A DNA stretch of 64,000 nucleotides from Pyrrhosoma nymphula. Taxonomy: Eukaryota; Arthropoda; Insecta; Odonata; Coenagrionidae. The notes beneath the pieces are model-generated. The model saw only the letters and a program-made list of their open reading frames with translations. It searched no databases and had not been told where the DNA came from. Shown here in pieces: positions 38,891 through 51,959 of the stretch. The position numbers and the translations under genes were made by a program. How positions within the stretch are numbered: the first letter of the stretch is position 1; the number at the start of each line of letters is the position of its first letter. Location: NCBI GenBank assembly GCA_963573305.1, contig OY754337.1:70343094-70407093 (forward strand), given 5' to 3'.

Positions 38891-41630
38891 CGGCTTTGCT
38901 CTCGAGCGATATTGAGGTGCGCCGGGTAGACCCACAGGCCCTCAGATAAGTTTCAGGTCCAAATGTGAGACATGGTGAAACGTTTTTGCTGATGGTGTCT
39001 GCTCTGTCTTTAGCCGGGAGAGAGGCTTTATATTTCCTGTCGACGCCTTTTATTGGGAAAAATTAGTTATTTTTCCATTCATTATAAGTACTTTTCTTCA
39101 TATTCATCCATTGTATGTGCGTTGTGATTACTAATCAATCAGGCTTACCATTAATTTTTCTGCTCAGGGTTTTCGCGGACGCGGGATTTCAGAATTTCAT
39201 TGGTTTTCCTGTTAAACCAATGGTTTATCAAATTTTCAATTTTTTAATAATAATTATAATCCAATGTGGGATAGAAATAAAATAAATATAATAAATATGC
39301 TAAATAGCTGATGTATCAGTTCCAAATCGGCCATTCATTGGTTGATGTGAACTGATTACTAAAAATTGGCATTAAATTTTTCGGTGTATCTCATGCTAAG
39401 TATTTGTTTTTTGTGAGTCTTATCGATTTTAGATACTGATTGTCAGTCATTATTACCTACTGCGGAGTGCACTGGGCTATAAAGGAATATGGGTTAAAAT
39501 ACATAGTACTCTGTTCTTCATTTCTTTTCAAGGTTTGTTGGGTTTATTTTCACTCAATCGTGATAAATTTGTTTTTTTTTTTAGGGTTCACAAATGTGAC
39601 AGAAAATTGGTTGGTGGTGAGATTTAGTTGATTTTTTGGTCATATATGAAGTGCTGTCCGTGACGACATCATTAAAACCACGTCTTATGGGCTGTTTGCT
39701 CGCCTTGGTTCTACCTTTTCGCGCGTTTTATTGCAGGATGTGAAAATTGCCGCGTAGTTCATTGCTTTCGCTTCCATCGCCTCTTGTTTTTCACCCTCAT
39801 GTGACTTGTGCTAAAGGTCAACGAGCGTAGGTTTGTGACCCGTTAAGAAAGCAGATCGATTCTCGCAGTGCCGAAATTTCCTCGTTGGTCCTCTCACGTC
39901 CTCCCTCCTATCCACCAATCCCCGATCTCGTGCGGGTATGGGGGCATAAACGTCTCTACTGACGGTAATTTACTCGAACCGTATGACCCCCATTGAAAGC
40001 GAATGGCTGTCGTGGAAAAGACTGAGACTTGTTGCCTTCTTTCTTTCTTGTTCTCTTTTGTTGCTAAATGTAGGTACCGATAGTTTTGAACGAGGCTCTG
40101 CGACAGAGGTGGTCAGATTTTTTTTGGTTTATTTTTTGTCTTATTGTCAAAGTTCATGCTGGGTCCTCGGCAACCACTATTATTGTAAATCCAATATTGT
40201 TATAATTAAATCTGTACTTTTCTAGCCCTTGATGTTATTATCCAGCAAATACTTTGTCAGTTATACAAAGTAATAAAATGCTGCGAATTGATTTAGAAAT
40301 TTTCCATTCAGTGCATTATTGATCTCCAAATATCATGCAGAGTACATTAAAAAAATATTATTCCTCTTGTACCGTTTTAGATAGATTTATTAGTAGTGCA
40401 TATTTTTTTTATTTATATTTGGGATACTTAATATCTTTGCGAACAAATTTTCATACTCCTAATTAAGGAAATAATACTCGAAACGTTCGGCATTTGATGG
40501 CATAATATCGCTGTGGACTAATATAACTCCAAGGCATTTAAGAATGAAATGAATTTGTCAGTTTAGTTTATGTGAAGCCTTTGATATGAGATTAAGAAAC
40601 TGATAATTAAATTTATCAACAACTAAGTACGATTTTTAATACTGCATACAGTTTTATACTTGAAATTGTTTTTCGACTGGCTCTAAGAAAAGACGATTTC
40701 GCACGAAAGGTATCAATTATTTTTACGGGCTGGGTTTTGTGTCCTAAATTTATCTATTTTTCTCTGCAGTGTTTTGTGACGAAACACGGGCACTTTATTA
40801 TGCCCTTAACAACAAAATTCTGCAGAGGAAACTTTTGTGGTGCACTACAACCAACTATCAAACAAAACAAAATAACTTCGGTGGAATTTAGCAATAATTG
40901 AGAATAATTGGAGGATTTCCTTCGGCTGTCTTTGAGCCAATCTCAAAGTTCGGGAAGCAACCAAATAAAATTTGAAGGTGCTACATCTTTCATTCTTGTA
41001 TAATGCCGGCGCTGAGGCATCATAACTATCTCAGGAAATTTCTTGTAAAATAAATGTATTTCTAACAATGGTTGAACCGTGGAACAAGCGGAAGATTTAA
41101 TCTTGTAGTATTTTTTATTTTATGTTTGCGAATTTGAGGTAGTTAAATCTTAAATATTCGTGTTCTGTCTCAAGGCAGTATCATTAATATAATCAATATT
41201 CTTATACAGTATTTAGTGTATAATGTCATCTCTTTTTATTATAAGTAACTCAAGAGTAGGTATTTCTGCCAGCCCACCGGATATCAGTAAAACTAGCTGC
41301 GTATTGGAAACACAACTATTCGGAGGCAGATTGTGATATTTCTCATATTTTGTAAAAGCGCTCTTTGCAACTGTGACGCAAATTTTATTCGTATTGTGAA
41401 TTCCCTATGCAATAAGTGAATTCTAAAATTAGCTCGTACATAGAGCATGGACAATGAGAGAAACTAAAGGGTTGTGAACTTCTTAAGATGACAATTTTGT
41501 ATATTTCAAAGCCAAATCCTTGTTTTTCATCCATTCCATCAAGGAAAGGCCGCTAGCCGTTATTCTACTCAGAGAGAGTGGGAATAATCGATTCCATTCT
41601 TTGGTGCTTAAAATATATACTTCGACTGAG
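38891..41630. other. Non-coding AT-rich DNA
   Basis: No gene or clear repeat seen. Confidence 0.45.
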
Positions 41631-41639
41631 AGCCCCATT

Positions 41640-41890
41640 ATATTTCTATCCGGCTCTCGTGTCTCACCCGAGTCCCCCAACGTCATAGCTCCGCCAGCTC
41701 CTCTCAAGATCCCTCCTTTAGTTTTCCATTCCTTCCTCAAGTGCGCGAAGATTGACTCCCACTCTAGCCGCCGCGCCAGCATCCTCTCGTGAATTTCTCG
41801 AAAATGTCCTTTCCTTCCCCTCATAACATGCCATTTCATGCTTTCTTTCGTTCTTAAGCCCTTCTTTGTCCCGTTCTCATCCGGTGATTT
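41640..41890 (+). other. Pyrimidine-rich block
   Basis: C+T-rich. The 118-codon minus-strand frame over it has no domain. Confidence 0.35.
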
Positions 41891-42147
41891 ATATTATTAT
41901 CATTTTCATTTTGCAAGCGCCCCATTCCTCCGGCTAAAGAAGTTCTTTTGCCAGCGTCTTGTTTGGAGGAAAAATAAGTGTGTCCTGATATTATTATTGG
42001 GCCCCATTCTTAGAGGTTAAGAGCGAGAAACAAAAAATTATTGGTGTGCTCATGGTCCTCAACTATCAAATGGAGTCGTGTTCATTGCCTGCCACGTGTT
42101 TCGCTGAACTTTGAAATCGATCAAACGTTGATAAAGACAGTGTATGT

Positions 42148-42194
42148 ATTCATTATAATAAAGTTTAAAAGTACAAAACTTTATTATAATGAAT
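42148..42194. repeat. Perfect 19-bp inverted repeat (hairpin)
   Basis: 42148..42166 and 42176..42194 are exact reverse complements (ATTCATTATAATAAAGTTT), separated by a 9-nt loop. It is AT-rich. It could be a tiny MITE remnant, a transcript hairpin or a recent snap-back duplication. Confidence 0.85.
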
Positions 42195-45100
42195 ATTAAA
42201 AGTTTATACAAAGTAGAGCCTAAAGCTGTGGATTTTACCGTGTACGTAGCAAGAGTTACGCCTTACATCTATTATTCATAAGTCTGGACTTCAATTTGGT
42301 AAATATTTTGACATTTACTTATTAATTTTTCGTTGCCGATTTTCTTTGAAAGTGGTTTTATTAATATTTTTTCGAACAATTGTTTATTTTAAACTAGGTC
42401 GAGTAATTTCATCTTGATTATTTCAATAAAAAGAGGTCATGATATTTCGTTGTTATGTAGATACACTGATGATACCTCAATAGCTTTGTATCGTCAATCA
42501 GTTTTAGAGTAAGACGGCTGATTGCGCCTGTTGCGTGCTTTAAATTGTGTGGCAGAAAATCTGTAACTTTAAAAAAACGTTGTAGTAAAGTATGTTCTAA
42601 TAAATTGTGAGTTAATGAGGAGTTGGTTCAGGAATTCAGCCATTTTTCTTAGGATTACTTATGCCATTAGTTCCCAATTAAGCGTAATATACCACCGTAA
42701 TGTGCTCATATGTTGCAAAATTTAGGCTCTCTTGAATATGTACAGAGTACATGGGTAAATAAGTGGATGGACTTAGGAGTATTAGGTTTCTGCCCGCTGC
42801 GTCCGTACTGAAATTGAAACAAAATCTGATCTCATTACCTCATTTGGTAATATGATGAATTGATTTTTTCTTTAATTTTTTAAATTATTTTAATTTTCTC
42901 TCTAAAATCTGTGAAGGAGGTTTTGCGTAGTTTCAATGAGTGAGTCAAAAGATGCGGCGTCGCAGTTGCCCAAAGCCTAACTGTGGAAGTATTTAAGTCG
43001 TGTCAGTCAGAAAAATACATTTAATTAGGTGCACGAAAATCTGTAATTTTTTAAACAAATATATTAAAACGTGCATTTGTGATGAATCTTATAAATTCTC
43101 GTGGAATTTCCTACGTTAATAATATTTTTTAAATAAATTGGCATAAATATCATGATACTGTTTAGCATAATTCAGCCCAGTCAGTATTTAAAGGCATAAA
43201 CACCGGTGGATATTTTCATACTGAGGATTGGGCACAAAGTATTTTAATTTTGATTGAATTTTCATGAATATTACTGGATCATTCGTTTGGAAAATAACAT
43301 TAATACATAGTTCAAGGAAACCTGTATGAGGTCATCATGTTTTATTGAAGTTTCCTCACTTTTCTAATCATTTTCCAACATTTGCTGTTTCAAAACAATA
43401 ATTTATCTCGTTGCAATAGCTAGGGCTCTTAAAACATTTAGCTTTAACCTATTACCGATAAATACGTGCTGTGAACTAAAAAAGTTATTAATTATTTAGA
43501 GTATAGCTGATAGAGTGCGGTGAATTCATATTAGTCTATTTAGTTTCAACGTTAAATTGAATATCAGCAGTCAATGGCACTACCCTGGGTATGAAGTAAT
43601 TATTTCTTATTTGTGTTTTTTACCGTTGAAAGCTTTTGTTTCGCAGTAGCACATAACCAGCAAATAGTTCCCGTTCAGAGTAAGTGCTTTAAGAAAGTAC
43701 TATCTTGCATTAAAATGTGAAGGGACTTACTTTGTTCTACTAATTACGTACATGAAAGCATTTATACCTTTAGATAAAAAACATGAAATTATTCAGTCGT
43801 CTAACCTAAGGGTTTCAGTGGGGTTAAGTGTAAGTTGATGTGCGTGTTTGAGGGCCCAGGAGAGCATGTGAAACTAAGCTGATACCTTGTTATTAATTAG
43901 GAAAGAACATACAGTCCGGATACAATTTTCCGATGCTGGAATATAACCTCGTCTATCTTTAGCTGAATACTATCAGTGGATTAATATGCACTGAGGGAAG
44001 ATTCCTCCCTCTAACCAGCTCGGCAGCATGGTGGTGCCAACCAGATTGGTTCACATATCTTTTATATGCTGAAATGTCCTTTTCATGTTGCTATCAAATA
44101 ACCTTGTATAATTTGTTTTCGCAGTGTAGAAATATTGCCCACTATACGGTATCAAAGCATTGAAAGATGAGTCTAATGGCCTTTTTGTATGCACCCGGTA
44201 CTAAAGGTTATCGTGTGAAATAGTAAATAGCGTCATTAGCAGTCGTAATTTGAATGTTATGAATTAATGAATTGCTTGCGAAGTTAAATGTGTGTTTTCG
44301 AATTTTGTCGCGTAATTACACCATTTTTGGGACTAATGCTTGGCATCCATAACTTGTTATGGGATAGAAATGAATAATTTATTCATTTTGTAATGCGCGT
44401 TTTGAGAATTGAAATGATTGGTTGCATTTAATATTTTAGCATGTTCTTTGGTGTCTGTGGTTATCATTGGAATGGTATTGGAAAATAGAGCTGGGAATGG
44501 AAGTACAAAATCATGTTCCATTTTCAACGGATTTTCTTCTCATGATGAATTGAAACTAGAGCAAAATTACTTCGCCACTAACACCGAGACTACAATTATT
44601 GAAAAACGAGTCTAGGAAAAGGGAGGAATGCACGAGTTTACAGGCTCTACAGCGGTAGCAATGCTATTTTTTTACTTTCGTTTAACTTTCTAGCTGAATG
44701 GAATGTTCTCGACAAAGTAGATGTAATGATGCAGTTTTTCATGCTCTTATGCTGTTTTGGAAATTATTTCAAAATTTCAATTAGCATTGAGCTTCCATTT
44801 TCCTGACGTTTTACCAACTAATCTGCAAAAATGCTTTTAAAATTTTCAAGCTGATTAATTCAAAATGCATTAGATTTCAAGCTTTAAGTGATCGTAAAAA
44901 GCTTACTAGTTTAAGTATTATGACAATTCTATTTTCCGATACTATTGGTAGAAATGCGCATTATTTTGCTATCCCAACATCTACTTTCTTTTGTGCTGGA
45001 AATATGAATATTTGCTCTAAACAGGAGAGTTCGCCTACTTTTTTCCCCAAATGTGAAGTCTATTAATGTATAAACTAAAAACGTGAAGTGCTTTATTTAT

Positions 45101-46200
45101 TTATTCGATGTACTTTATGCTTGAAACAATATGTGTATATATGAATTGCCTGAATAAGAAAATGTACAATAATACTTTTTCATGTCTTGGCACCACCTAA
45201 CTGCGCTTTTTTAAGATTTTTATTTCCTTCATATCCCTTGTATTACCTTAATTAAAGTCCGGCTACTTGTCGATTACCGTCAAAGTTCTGTAATGCGACT
45301 TCTTCAAGTGCCTGATTTTGCATGCGCAATTCAGGTTTTTGAATTATTTTAGGAAATTCAGTTTTGCAGAAGTATTAAACGATGGGACAAGTGGAGCAGA
45401 GTTCTCCAAACTTGAATCAAAACTTTCTAAATCGGCTTGTCTAAGCTTTTCGCCCGTCCTACGTTCTGTGTTGTAGAATCTCTCTCAAAAAGGAGAGGGC
45501 AAGAGTACCGCACCGTAGTCCAAAGTATTCAGGTATAATTGCATGCGTGAAAGAAAAAACATAGAAATACACTTTATCTTGATGAGTCTTGGTTTTATCA
45601 GGGATGAGACTTACTCTTTAGTTTATTTTCAATGATGAGAAATGATATGTTTTAGATTTTATCGCGTCCATTTGTGCGCATCAGAATTAGAATAAAATAA
45701 TTCCTTCGCTCTTTTTTCTATGATGGTAATTGTCGTATATTATGGAGAAATCATGGGATAAAACGGTATGTGCAAAGGTAGCGGATGAGAATGGGCAATG
45801 ATGGGCCCTGGGGATAGGCAGCGTTCTCCATTATCACAGTTTTTTTGTATATTCTGTAATAGTTGAAGTGACATAAAAGTGGCATGAATAGAGATGGCAA
45901 TGAAAGTGAGCGAAGGGCCAATGAGGTGAAGTTGGCCTGCGTGTAACTAAGCGTGAGTTATTTAGTCTGCCTATGGACTGCGTTCAGTAAGGAGTTCGTT
46001 GCTGGTAAAATTTCATTAGAATTTATGACGGGCTTAATTTTCAGAAAACAGGAGTGATGTGCGAAAAAGAATTATTAAGGTAATTCAATGGTGTTGTGGG
46101 GAGGAAATGTCCAAAGACCTAGCGGTGTTCACCGATTTTCGATTGGCGGTTTTCAGCGATATAAATTAATTTCCAGATTAATGAAAAACAGGCAATTGGT
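42195..46200. other. Non-coding AT-rich DNA
   Basis: No gene or clear repeat recognised. Confidence 0.45.
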
Positions 46201-46223
46201 TATAATTTCACACTTTATTAAAA

Positions 46224-46270
46224 ACAACACGACCCAGGTTTCAGCATCTCATGCCATCATCAGGTTCTGC
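46224..46270 (-). ncRNA. Candidate type I hammerhead-ribozyme-like motif
   Basis: On the minus strand, CUGAUGA lies at 46263..46257. Stem-loop UGGCAU-GA-GAUGCU follows at 46256..46243 and GAAA at 46242..46239. Then comes a short hairpin ACC-UG-GGU (46239..46232) and C at 46231, giving U16.1-H17. Stem I strands GUGUUGU (46230..46224) and GCAGAAC (46270..46264) pair with one mismatch and two G-U wobbles. The core residues C3-A9, G12-A14, A15.1-U16.1 and H17 are all present. A departure from the canonical fold is the extra U between A9 and stem II. Hammerheads of this minimal type are known from Penelope-like elements. Activity is unproven. Confidence 0.45.
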
Positions 46271-47189
46271 GTCTGTTTTCCATTAATAATGAAGGAGTTC
46301 CAACGAGTAACACCAGAGACAGTGTCCTATAATTTCCAGATTTTTACTTTCGATATACTCGTAGCTGAGCCCAGTTCTACCATTTGACATCCAAGTAAGG
46401 TAACTAGGAAGTAGCATGAAGTGGGGTTCTGATGCCTTGGACTTACGAAGGAGCATTTATTTCTAAAAGAAGTAATAGTCTTAAGCCTTGCTTACGATAG
46501 TTTGGGCATTTTATTTTCCACTGAGGGGTTTCTATTTCTTCTATAGTTCTCATAAACTCGTGAAACGACTAATAATTGTTAGAAATTATATAAAGAGCTT
46601 CGTGAAAATAGCCATTTTCTTAGTAGAATATATGGTTTTATTATGCATTGTGACCACTGTTCAGCAGTTACTCTGGAGATACTTTTTTCACCTTTCATGC
46701 ATACATGGTTCTGCCAGCCATGATCTCCCGTTTATTGTTCACTTCGTATTGGCTATTGAATCAGTGCATTGAGTTCAAAAGAAATATTCTAGTCTATAAG
46801 CTGCCCCTCTTACGTTGTTCTTCAGTACATGGCTTCCTTTTCTCAAAGTGGGGTTGTTTATCAATAAAAAGGTCTGTACTGCTTTATCATTTTGAAATTT
46901 GAGAAAATATTACTGAGCTCCTTCAGCTAATAGTGTGCAAGTTCCAAAGTGAGGTTCCACAGACCTTAAGGATCTGTGACACGGAGACATTTTTCTGTAA
47001 GGAGAGCAAGTGCCACCACACATTTTGTATGAATGCACTTTAAAAACACACCGCGGTTGAAGAAAGAAATCGACAAAGGGACGAGGAAACTCACCTTTTT
47101 CCACTGAATGTGCAGTCGCAGAGATTGGATTCCTTTTGCGCTGCATGCTCAGCCATCATTTCGTTCTAGCTTCGCCGAATACGTCATAA

Positions 47190-47690
47190 TCCCTGGAACG
47201 TGCCTTTGTTGATCCACGATTTCACGTCATCATTCAGGCTTTTCCGCGTCCCGTATCCCGTATCGTATCCACCTCCATTCCACTTTTTTTTAGAGTACTC
47301 ACCCCCATTTTTATGATTCTCCCATTGTGTTACCATTTATTTTTTTATCTTTTTTAACCATGTCACCTTCGACTCATCTTGTAGCGGATGGAGCAATATC
47401 GTTTAGCCCTGCGTCGTCCGCTCCGAATAGCGCATGGGGTTGGCGAGACAGCTAGGGTTTTTATGACCAAAGAGAACATTGAATCCTCCTTTTGTCCACC
47501 GGAAATCAATTGCGTGCTCCAACGGGGCGGAAGAATGAGAGCGGGCAATGTAAAGGAAATGGGGGAGGAGTGGAGATTTCAACGAACGGGTTAAGAGAGT
47601 AAGGTTGTGGAGTGATTTGTTGAAATGAGAGGAGTGGCGGAGGGGCTTTGGAAGTCGAGATGAGAGCTTGGGTCACCATGGCTGGAGGAC
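47190..47690. other. GC-richer mixed block
   Basis: C+T-rich at 47210..47340 and G+A-rich at 47520..47690. No recognisable gene. Confidence 0.3.
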
Positions 47691-49615
47691 GTTTCGTATT
47701 GAAGTGCAGTTGATCTTCACTGTGGACCTCTGGGGATTCTTTCTCGGAATATCCCTTATGTAGGAGAATACGATGCACAACTGTTCCCAATGATGGTTAT
47801 TTGTTGTAGATCGTGACGTGCGAATGCATACAAATTTATTTTTCATCTATTTTCCTCAAACGTTCATCACCGTAAGAGTAAATAGGATACATAAATGACA
47901 CCAAAATTTTATAATATAAATGTAATAGTATTTTCCATCATAATTTTGAAAAAGTGGGCACAGTTATCTGTATTAATTAGTACAACAAATTATTTTACAT
48001 TTATTTCAAACGAAAGTGTCTACCTTTCTGTAACTTTTTAATCTATTTCTTTATTGTAGCTTAGTGGCCACTGTCAGAATGAAGAATGTTCGATTAAACT
48101 TGCAAGAAGAGGATCATGTTTTGTTTCGTGTTTATTTCCTTCAGAGTGCCTTTAAACTTTCGTTTCAATGCAATTAAGCTAACAGTATTTATTAATAGAG
48201 GCTCATTTTGACATGGGTGATTTGGAAAATATTGACGACGTTCTTATGTCCTCACATCAATCATATAGTTTTCTTTACTGTTTGTTTAGTGAAATATGAA
48301 ATTAAAGGGCGCAAACTATTCTTATTTCTATGAATGTTGGATAGCGCAGTTTGATATTAACGTATTTATTTTTGAAGATTTGGCATAATTATCTTTGCTG
48401 CTTGAATGCTGCAGAATATTTGGGTTGACAGTTTTCTTACAGTATTCCCTCTTGGTGAGCTGACATTTTATTTCAAATATTCTCTTTCCACGTGTAGCTG
48501 TGCCCTTCATTGCAATCATTAAAGTTTAGGTTGTGTTTTGTTTGTTGATAGGAAAATCCGGAAATTGGATACACGTTTTTTTGTTTACCTGAAAGACCCA
48601 GGGCCACTATTCGCTTTTTTTTAACGTACAGTTTTGGAAGTTTGCCAACGTGCTCTGTTTTCTACATAGCAACGAATGAATTAATTGTTTCACTGTACAA
48701 GGCGTGTATAGTATGAGTCTGGGAATCTTGAGTGCGTAGCGAGGGGATTCCGCAGCTTCTAACAAGGCATTCAGCATCGAATCTAGCATCAAGCATGAGG
48801 TTTTTATGGAGCGCTCTTCGGTTGACAATGTGGAGTGAACCTAGTAACGTACTTATATTTTATCTTTAAAGCCCTCGACAGAATGCTATCAATTAACATG
48901 ATATCTTGTCAATTAATTATATTTTAGCTCCCATTGAAAAGCCCTTGTCTTTTAACTTGAGTATTACTTCGAGCATGTGAATTGAACTTTTTGTTCGTAC
49001 CCTACAAGCAATCCTGCGTAGCATGGGGGAGGTATGACATTTACTCGCAGATGTTTTCTTTTAAAAAAAATCTTCTTTCATTGAAATCCTTTTTCCATGA
49101 AATTCAGTTTTCGTTACTGCAAAAATCGTATTAACCATCTGTAATCCATGAATGATACATGTTTAGTGCCATCGACGCCCTTTGTCTAAGAAGCGCTTGA
49201 AATTACTTTTTTATCTACATCATTCAGAATGAGAATATGAAAGTTATCAATGACTGATTTTCACTGGGTTGAATAGATTGAGTTTTAGCTAACAAAGACA
49301 CAGGCTCTGATTTGTCAGACTGGACTCGTGATGACTGGTTACGGTGAAGCTTTTGTCTTTCTTTTTGAAACTAGTGTAATCATATGTAGTAGTACTTAAC
49401 GAACTGATCTACTATGATTGGTGTGAGGGGTACATATTTTGAAGTATTCTCTCAGCCTAGACTTGTTTAAGGACACGAAAATCACAATGCAGTTTGGTTG
49501 AATATAGAATTGAGAATATCTGTCCTCAGTAAATAATTTTACTACTGATTAGTCTGCTGCTAGTAACATTCGATTAATTATTTTTACCAATTATATATTA
49601 TTTATTGCCAGCATC

Positions 49616-49646
49616 CATTAATCGTGCATTTTTTCTCTTCTCCCAG
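49616..49646 (+). promoter_or_regulatory. 3' splice site: branch point, polypyrimidine tract and AG acceptor
   Basis: CATTAAT at 49616..49622 fits the YNYTRAY branch-point consensus, with its branch A (49621) 25 nt before the exon. It is followed by a T/C-rich tract (49629..49644) and CAG. This decides the start of the furin propeptide exon. The frame stays open upstream, but its translation no longer resembles furin. Confidence 0.8.
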
Positions 49647-49751
49647 ATTGGCAGCCTGAAGAACTATTATCTCTTGGAGCACAAGCATGTACAGAAGAGG
49701 TCGACGGACCACAGTGAAGTCCATCACGATGCTCTTCGGAACGAAAATGAG
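49647..49751 (+). CDS. Internal exon of a furin-like proprotein convertase (propeptide region; PCSK5/6 or furin-2 type)
   Basis: One phase-0 exon of 35 codons, running from IGSLKNYY to LRNENE. By family knowledge, furin-type convertases are secretory-pathway serine proteases (S8B) that cleave precursors at dibasic sites. Their N-terminal propeptide acts as chaperone and inhibitor and is released in two cuts. The exon matches the second half of the propeptide: the IGSL..YY block is typical of PCSK5/PCSK6 propeptides. Histidine at exon residue 12 aligns with the furin pH-sensor His69. K13-V15-K17-R18 before S19 aligns with P6, P4, P2 and P1 of the internal furin site (Arg75). Boundaries are set by a polypyrimidine acceptor ending in CAG and a GTAAGT donor. 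Both ends are phase 0, as I recall for vertebrate PCSK6, where the previous exon ends in ..GQ. Signal peptide, catalytic domain and the remaining propeptide lie outside the window. The family is fairly certain; the exact paralogue is less so. Confidence 0.85.
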
Positions 49752-49757
49752 GTAAGT
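49752..49757 (+). promoter_or_regulatory. 5' splice donor GTAAGT
   Basis: Consensus insect/vertebrate donor GAG|GTAAGT directly after the last furin-like codon. It ends the exon in phase 0. Confidence 0.85.
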
Positions 49758-50867
49758 TTCTTCATTTTTCACTTGTTAGTTATTTTATCGTTTTCCACTT
49801 CCTATCGTTGAGTGTGGTTAACAAGACAAGTGACATATCTGCAGTAGGGAAGGATTTTTCGTGATGCTTTTAAATACACAATGTAATGGCCTGCCGAAGC
49901 TTTTCTTCTTTTGATACCGAAAAGCTGAATTTCTCATTATTTTCCTGATTGTGACCGCCAAGATTTAGCCAACACTTTTATGGGTAAACAGTCACGTTTC
50001 AAAGTTAGTAATTTTGGAGATCATTTTCAAGGGGTTGGAGCTCATTTTCATCCCGTTTCCAATTATTCGACAATAATACTTAAGCCAACTTGGCTAAGGA
50101 CCTGAGAAGTTTTAAGAGATCAGAGTTTTGTCGCTTGGGGATGGCTACTTATTTCATCGTTTTTAAAATATATCCCCATCGTCTTCTCTAATCATTCGTC
50201 TTGGATCAATAAGTTGAAGCACTATAAATTGAGATAGTGACTTCTTAATTGATCCGTTTTCGAATCGCCTATTGTTGATATTTTTGAGATACATTTGATT
50301 AAAATAACTGAAGTGTGTTTCAGTTTCATCAGTGAAATATTTAATTACCTAAATATTTTAATAATGTACTTTTGTCAGCGTAGAGTAGTGGTGGAGACTT
50401 TGTTACGTGACGAAATTTGCAAAACTTCACTTTGTGTGGAAGTTTAATTAGTTACCCTTAGCTTACATGCCATTCGTTTTTAATTAAATTGCATATTGCA
50501 GTGTAACACAATTGCAAGTTTTGTAAAGTATATTTCAGAAGAAACTATTCGAGGTGTTGGAAATTATAGGCAGAATTTTCCAGGGACCCACAATTTATTT
50601 AGTAAAATACCTGTGCTGATAGACTGCTTTCAATTTTAAGTTATTGGGAACTTCATTAGACTGTATTTCTTATTCTATGGCTAAGAATCAAAGAATTCAT
50701 AAAAGAGGGCGAGCGAGTGACAGTATTTTATTGATGTAATTATGAGAACGTGCCCGAGTGTCACGTGTGATTGGATTGGTCAGCAACCAATCTAAGACAC
50801 TATTTTAGCTTCAATTGACAGAGGAATTCATTTATCGATGCGATAAAAGTTTTGCATTATACATACA

Positions 50868-51065
50868 ATGCCGGCCTCGGGGGCGGCGGGGTAACGCCCT
50901 CGCTTGGCAACCCGAAGGTCGCGAGTTCGAATCCAGCCTGGGGAGGATTTTTCACCTCCCAGGGCATGGTTGTGTGTGCTGTGTTATATTTACGAGTATA
51001 TTTGTAGCTCAGAATAAAGGGATTATTATAAGCAGCTGTTCAAATTGTTATATACCGCTTGGACT
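50868..51065 (+). mobile_element. tRNA-derived SINE
   Basis: The tRNA-like head has box A-like GGGGTAACGCCCTCGC (50888..50903) and box B AGTTCGAATCC (50924..50934). The body begins GGAGGATTTTTCACCTCCCAGGGCATGG. This body is shared in outline with the element at 58.65 kb. The 88-codon frame across it is not a gene. Confidence 0.7.
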
Positions 51066-51177
51066 TTGCTGGGACATTTGAAACACCTTCGTATATGAAT
51101 ATCCTAATATACCGTTTACTAATACCGTCGTCTGCTCCACAAACTTTAACTGCCTTTGTGTCCTCCACAATTACTTT

Positions 51178-51390
51178 TTAATCCTCCTTTCTTCTCTCAA
51201 GCCTTCCTTTTTTCAAAGTTTTATCCTTCACCAACCCTTTACGTGTCATAATTTTTACCATTCTTACAATTTTTCTGCAAACCTCCATATTTTCCGGCTT
51301 GATTTTTTTCTCAGATTCTACTATCTGTTTAATCTCAAAATGCGTGTTTCTGATCAGCTCATATCTCCACCCATCTCCATTAGCATGCCT
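51178..51390 (-). other. Unassigned 70-codon lysine-rich open frame without an obvious start
   Basis: Open between stops; it reads GWRYELIRNTHFEIKQ and ends RRKED. The composition (purine-rich on minus) could keep it open by chance. I see no family match and no flanking splice sites I trust. It may be a scrap of a transposon protein. Confidence 0.15.
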
Positions 51391-51959
51391 TCAGATCCTT
51401 CAGTCTGCCCTTTTAGGCTCTATTCGGTACAAGAACTAGACCTTGAGACCGGAAACCTCTAACACAGCTCCAGAGGAAATTCTTCGCTATTATTTTTACT
51501 GTATATTTCCTATTTTCTCAGGAACAGTTTTCTCTGCTTTAGTGAGCTCCCCTTAATTTCAAGTATATCTTTTACTGAGGAGTATCTATTTGAAATCATA
51601 TTTATTTCTATGCCTTTTTTCTCACCAGCAGATAAATGCGTGAAATGTTGCACCTGCTCTAATTTAAGCTACTGTGAATGCACTCCTCTCTTACTTTTTG
51701 AGAAATTTGTCTTGGCTTTTCGTAGTTACTTACTAAAATCCTTCCCTGAAAATCGAGAAACTAGCTGGTTTCAATTTTCCTTTGTTGGCTCTGAAATGTT
51801 ATCTATTTGTTTATGGGGTATTTTTACTGAAATTTTTCCCAGGTACTCGTTTTTTATGGAATTTGATTAGGACTTCTGCTGTAATGTTAATGATAGCTTG
51901 CCTTAAGAAAAATATACATCAGTTAAATATGCAACAATTTATTCTTCACGTGTTACCCA

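Larger units (their letters stand above)
1..49646 (+). other. Inferred upstream intron of the furin-like gene
   Basis: I looked for the preceding exon, expected to end in ..NLGQ or ..GQ followed by GT. None of the CAG|GT sites I checked is preceded by a furin-like frame. The interval is AT-rich DNA with transposon remnants, foldbacks and strand-skewed blocks listed separately. It could also contain intergenic DNA or a nested gene that I failed to recognise. The intron assignment is inference. Confidence 0.6.

Noticed and set aside
50868..50945. Functional tRNA gene
   Set aside because: The T-stem around TTCGAAT pairs poorly and the downstream body is shared with another SINE-like element.
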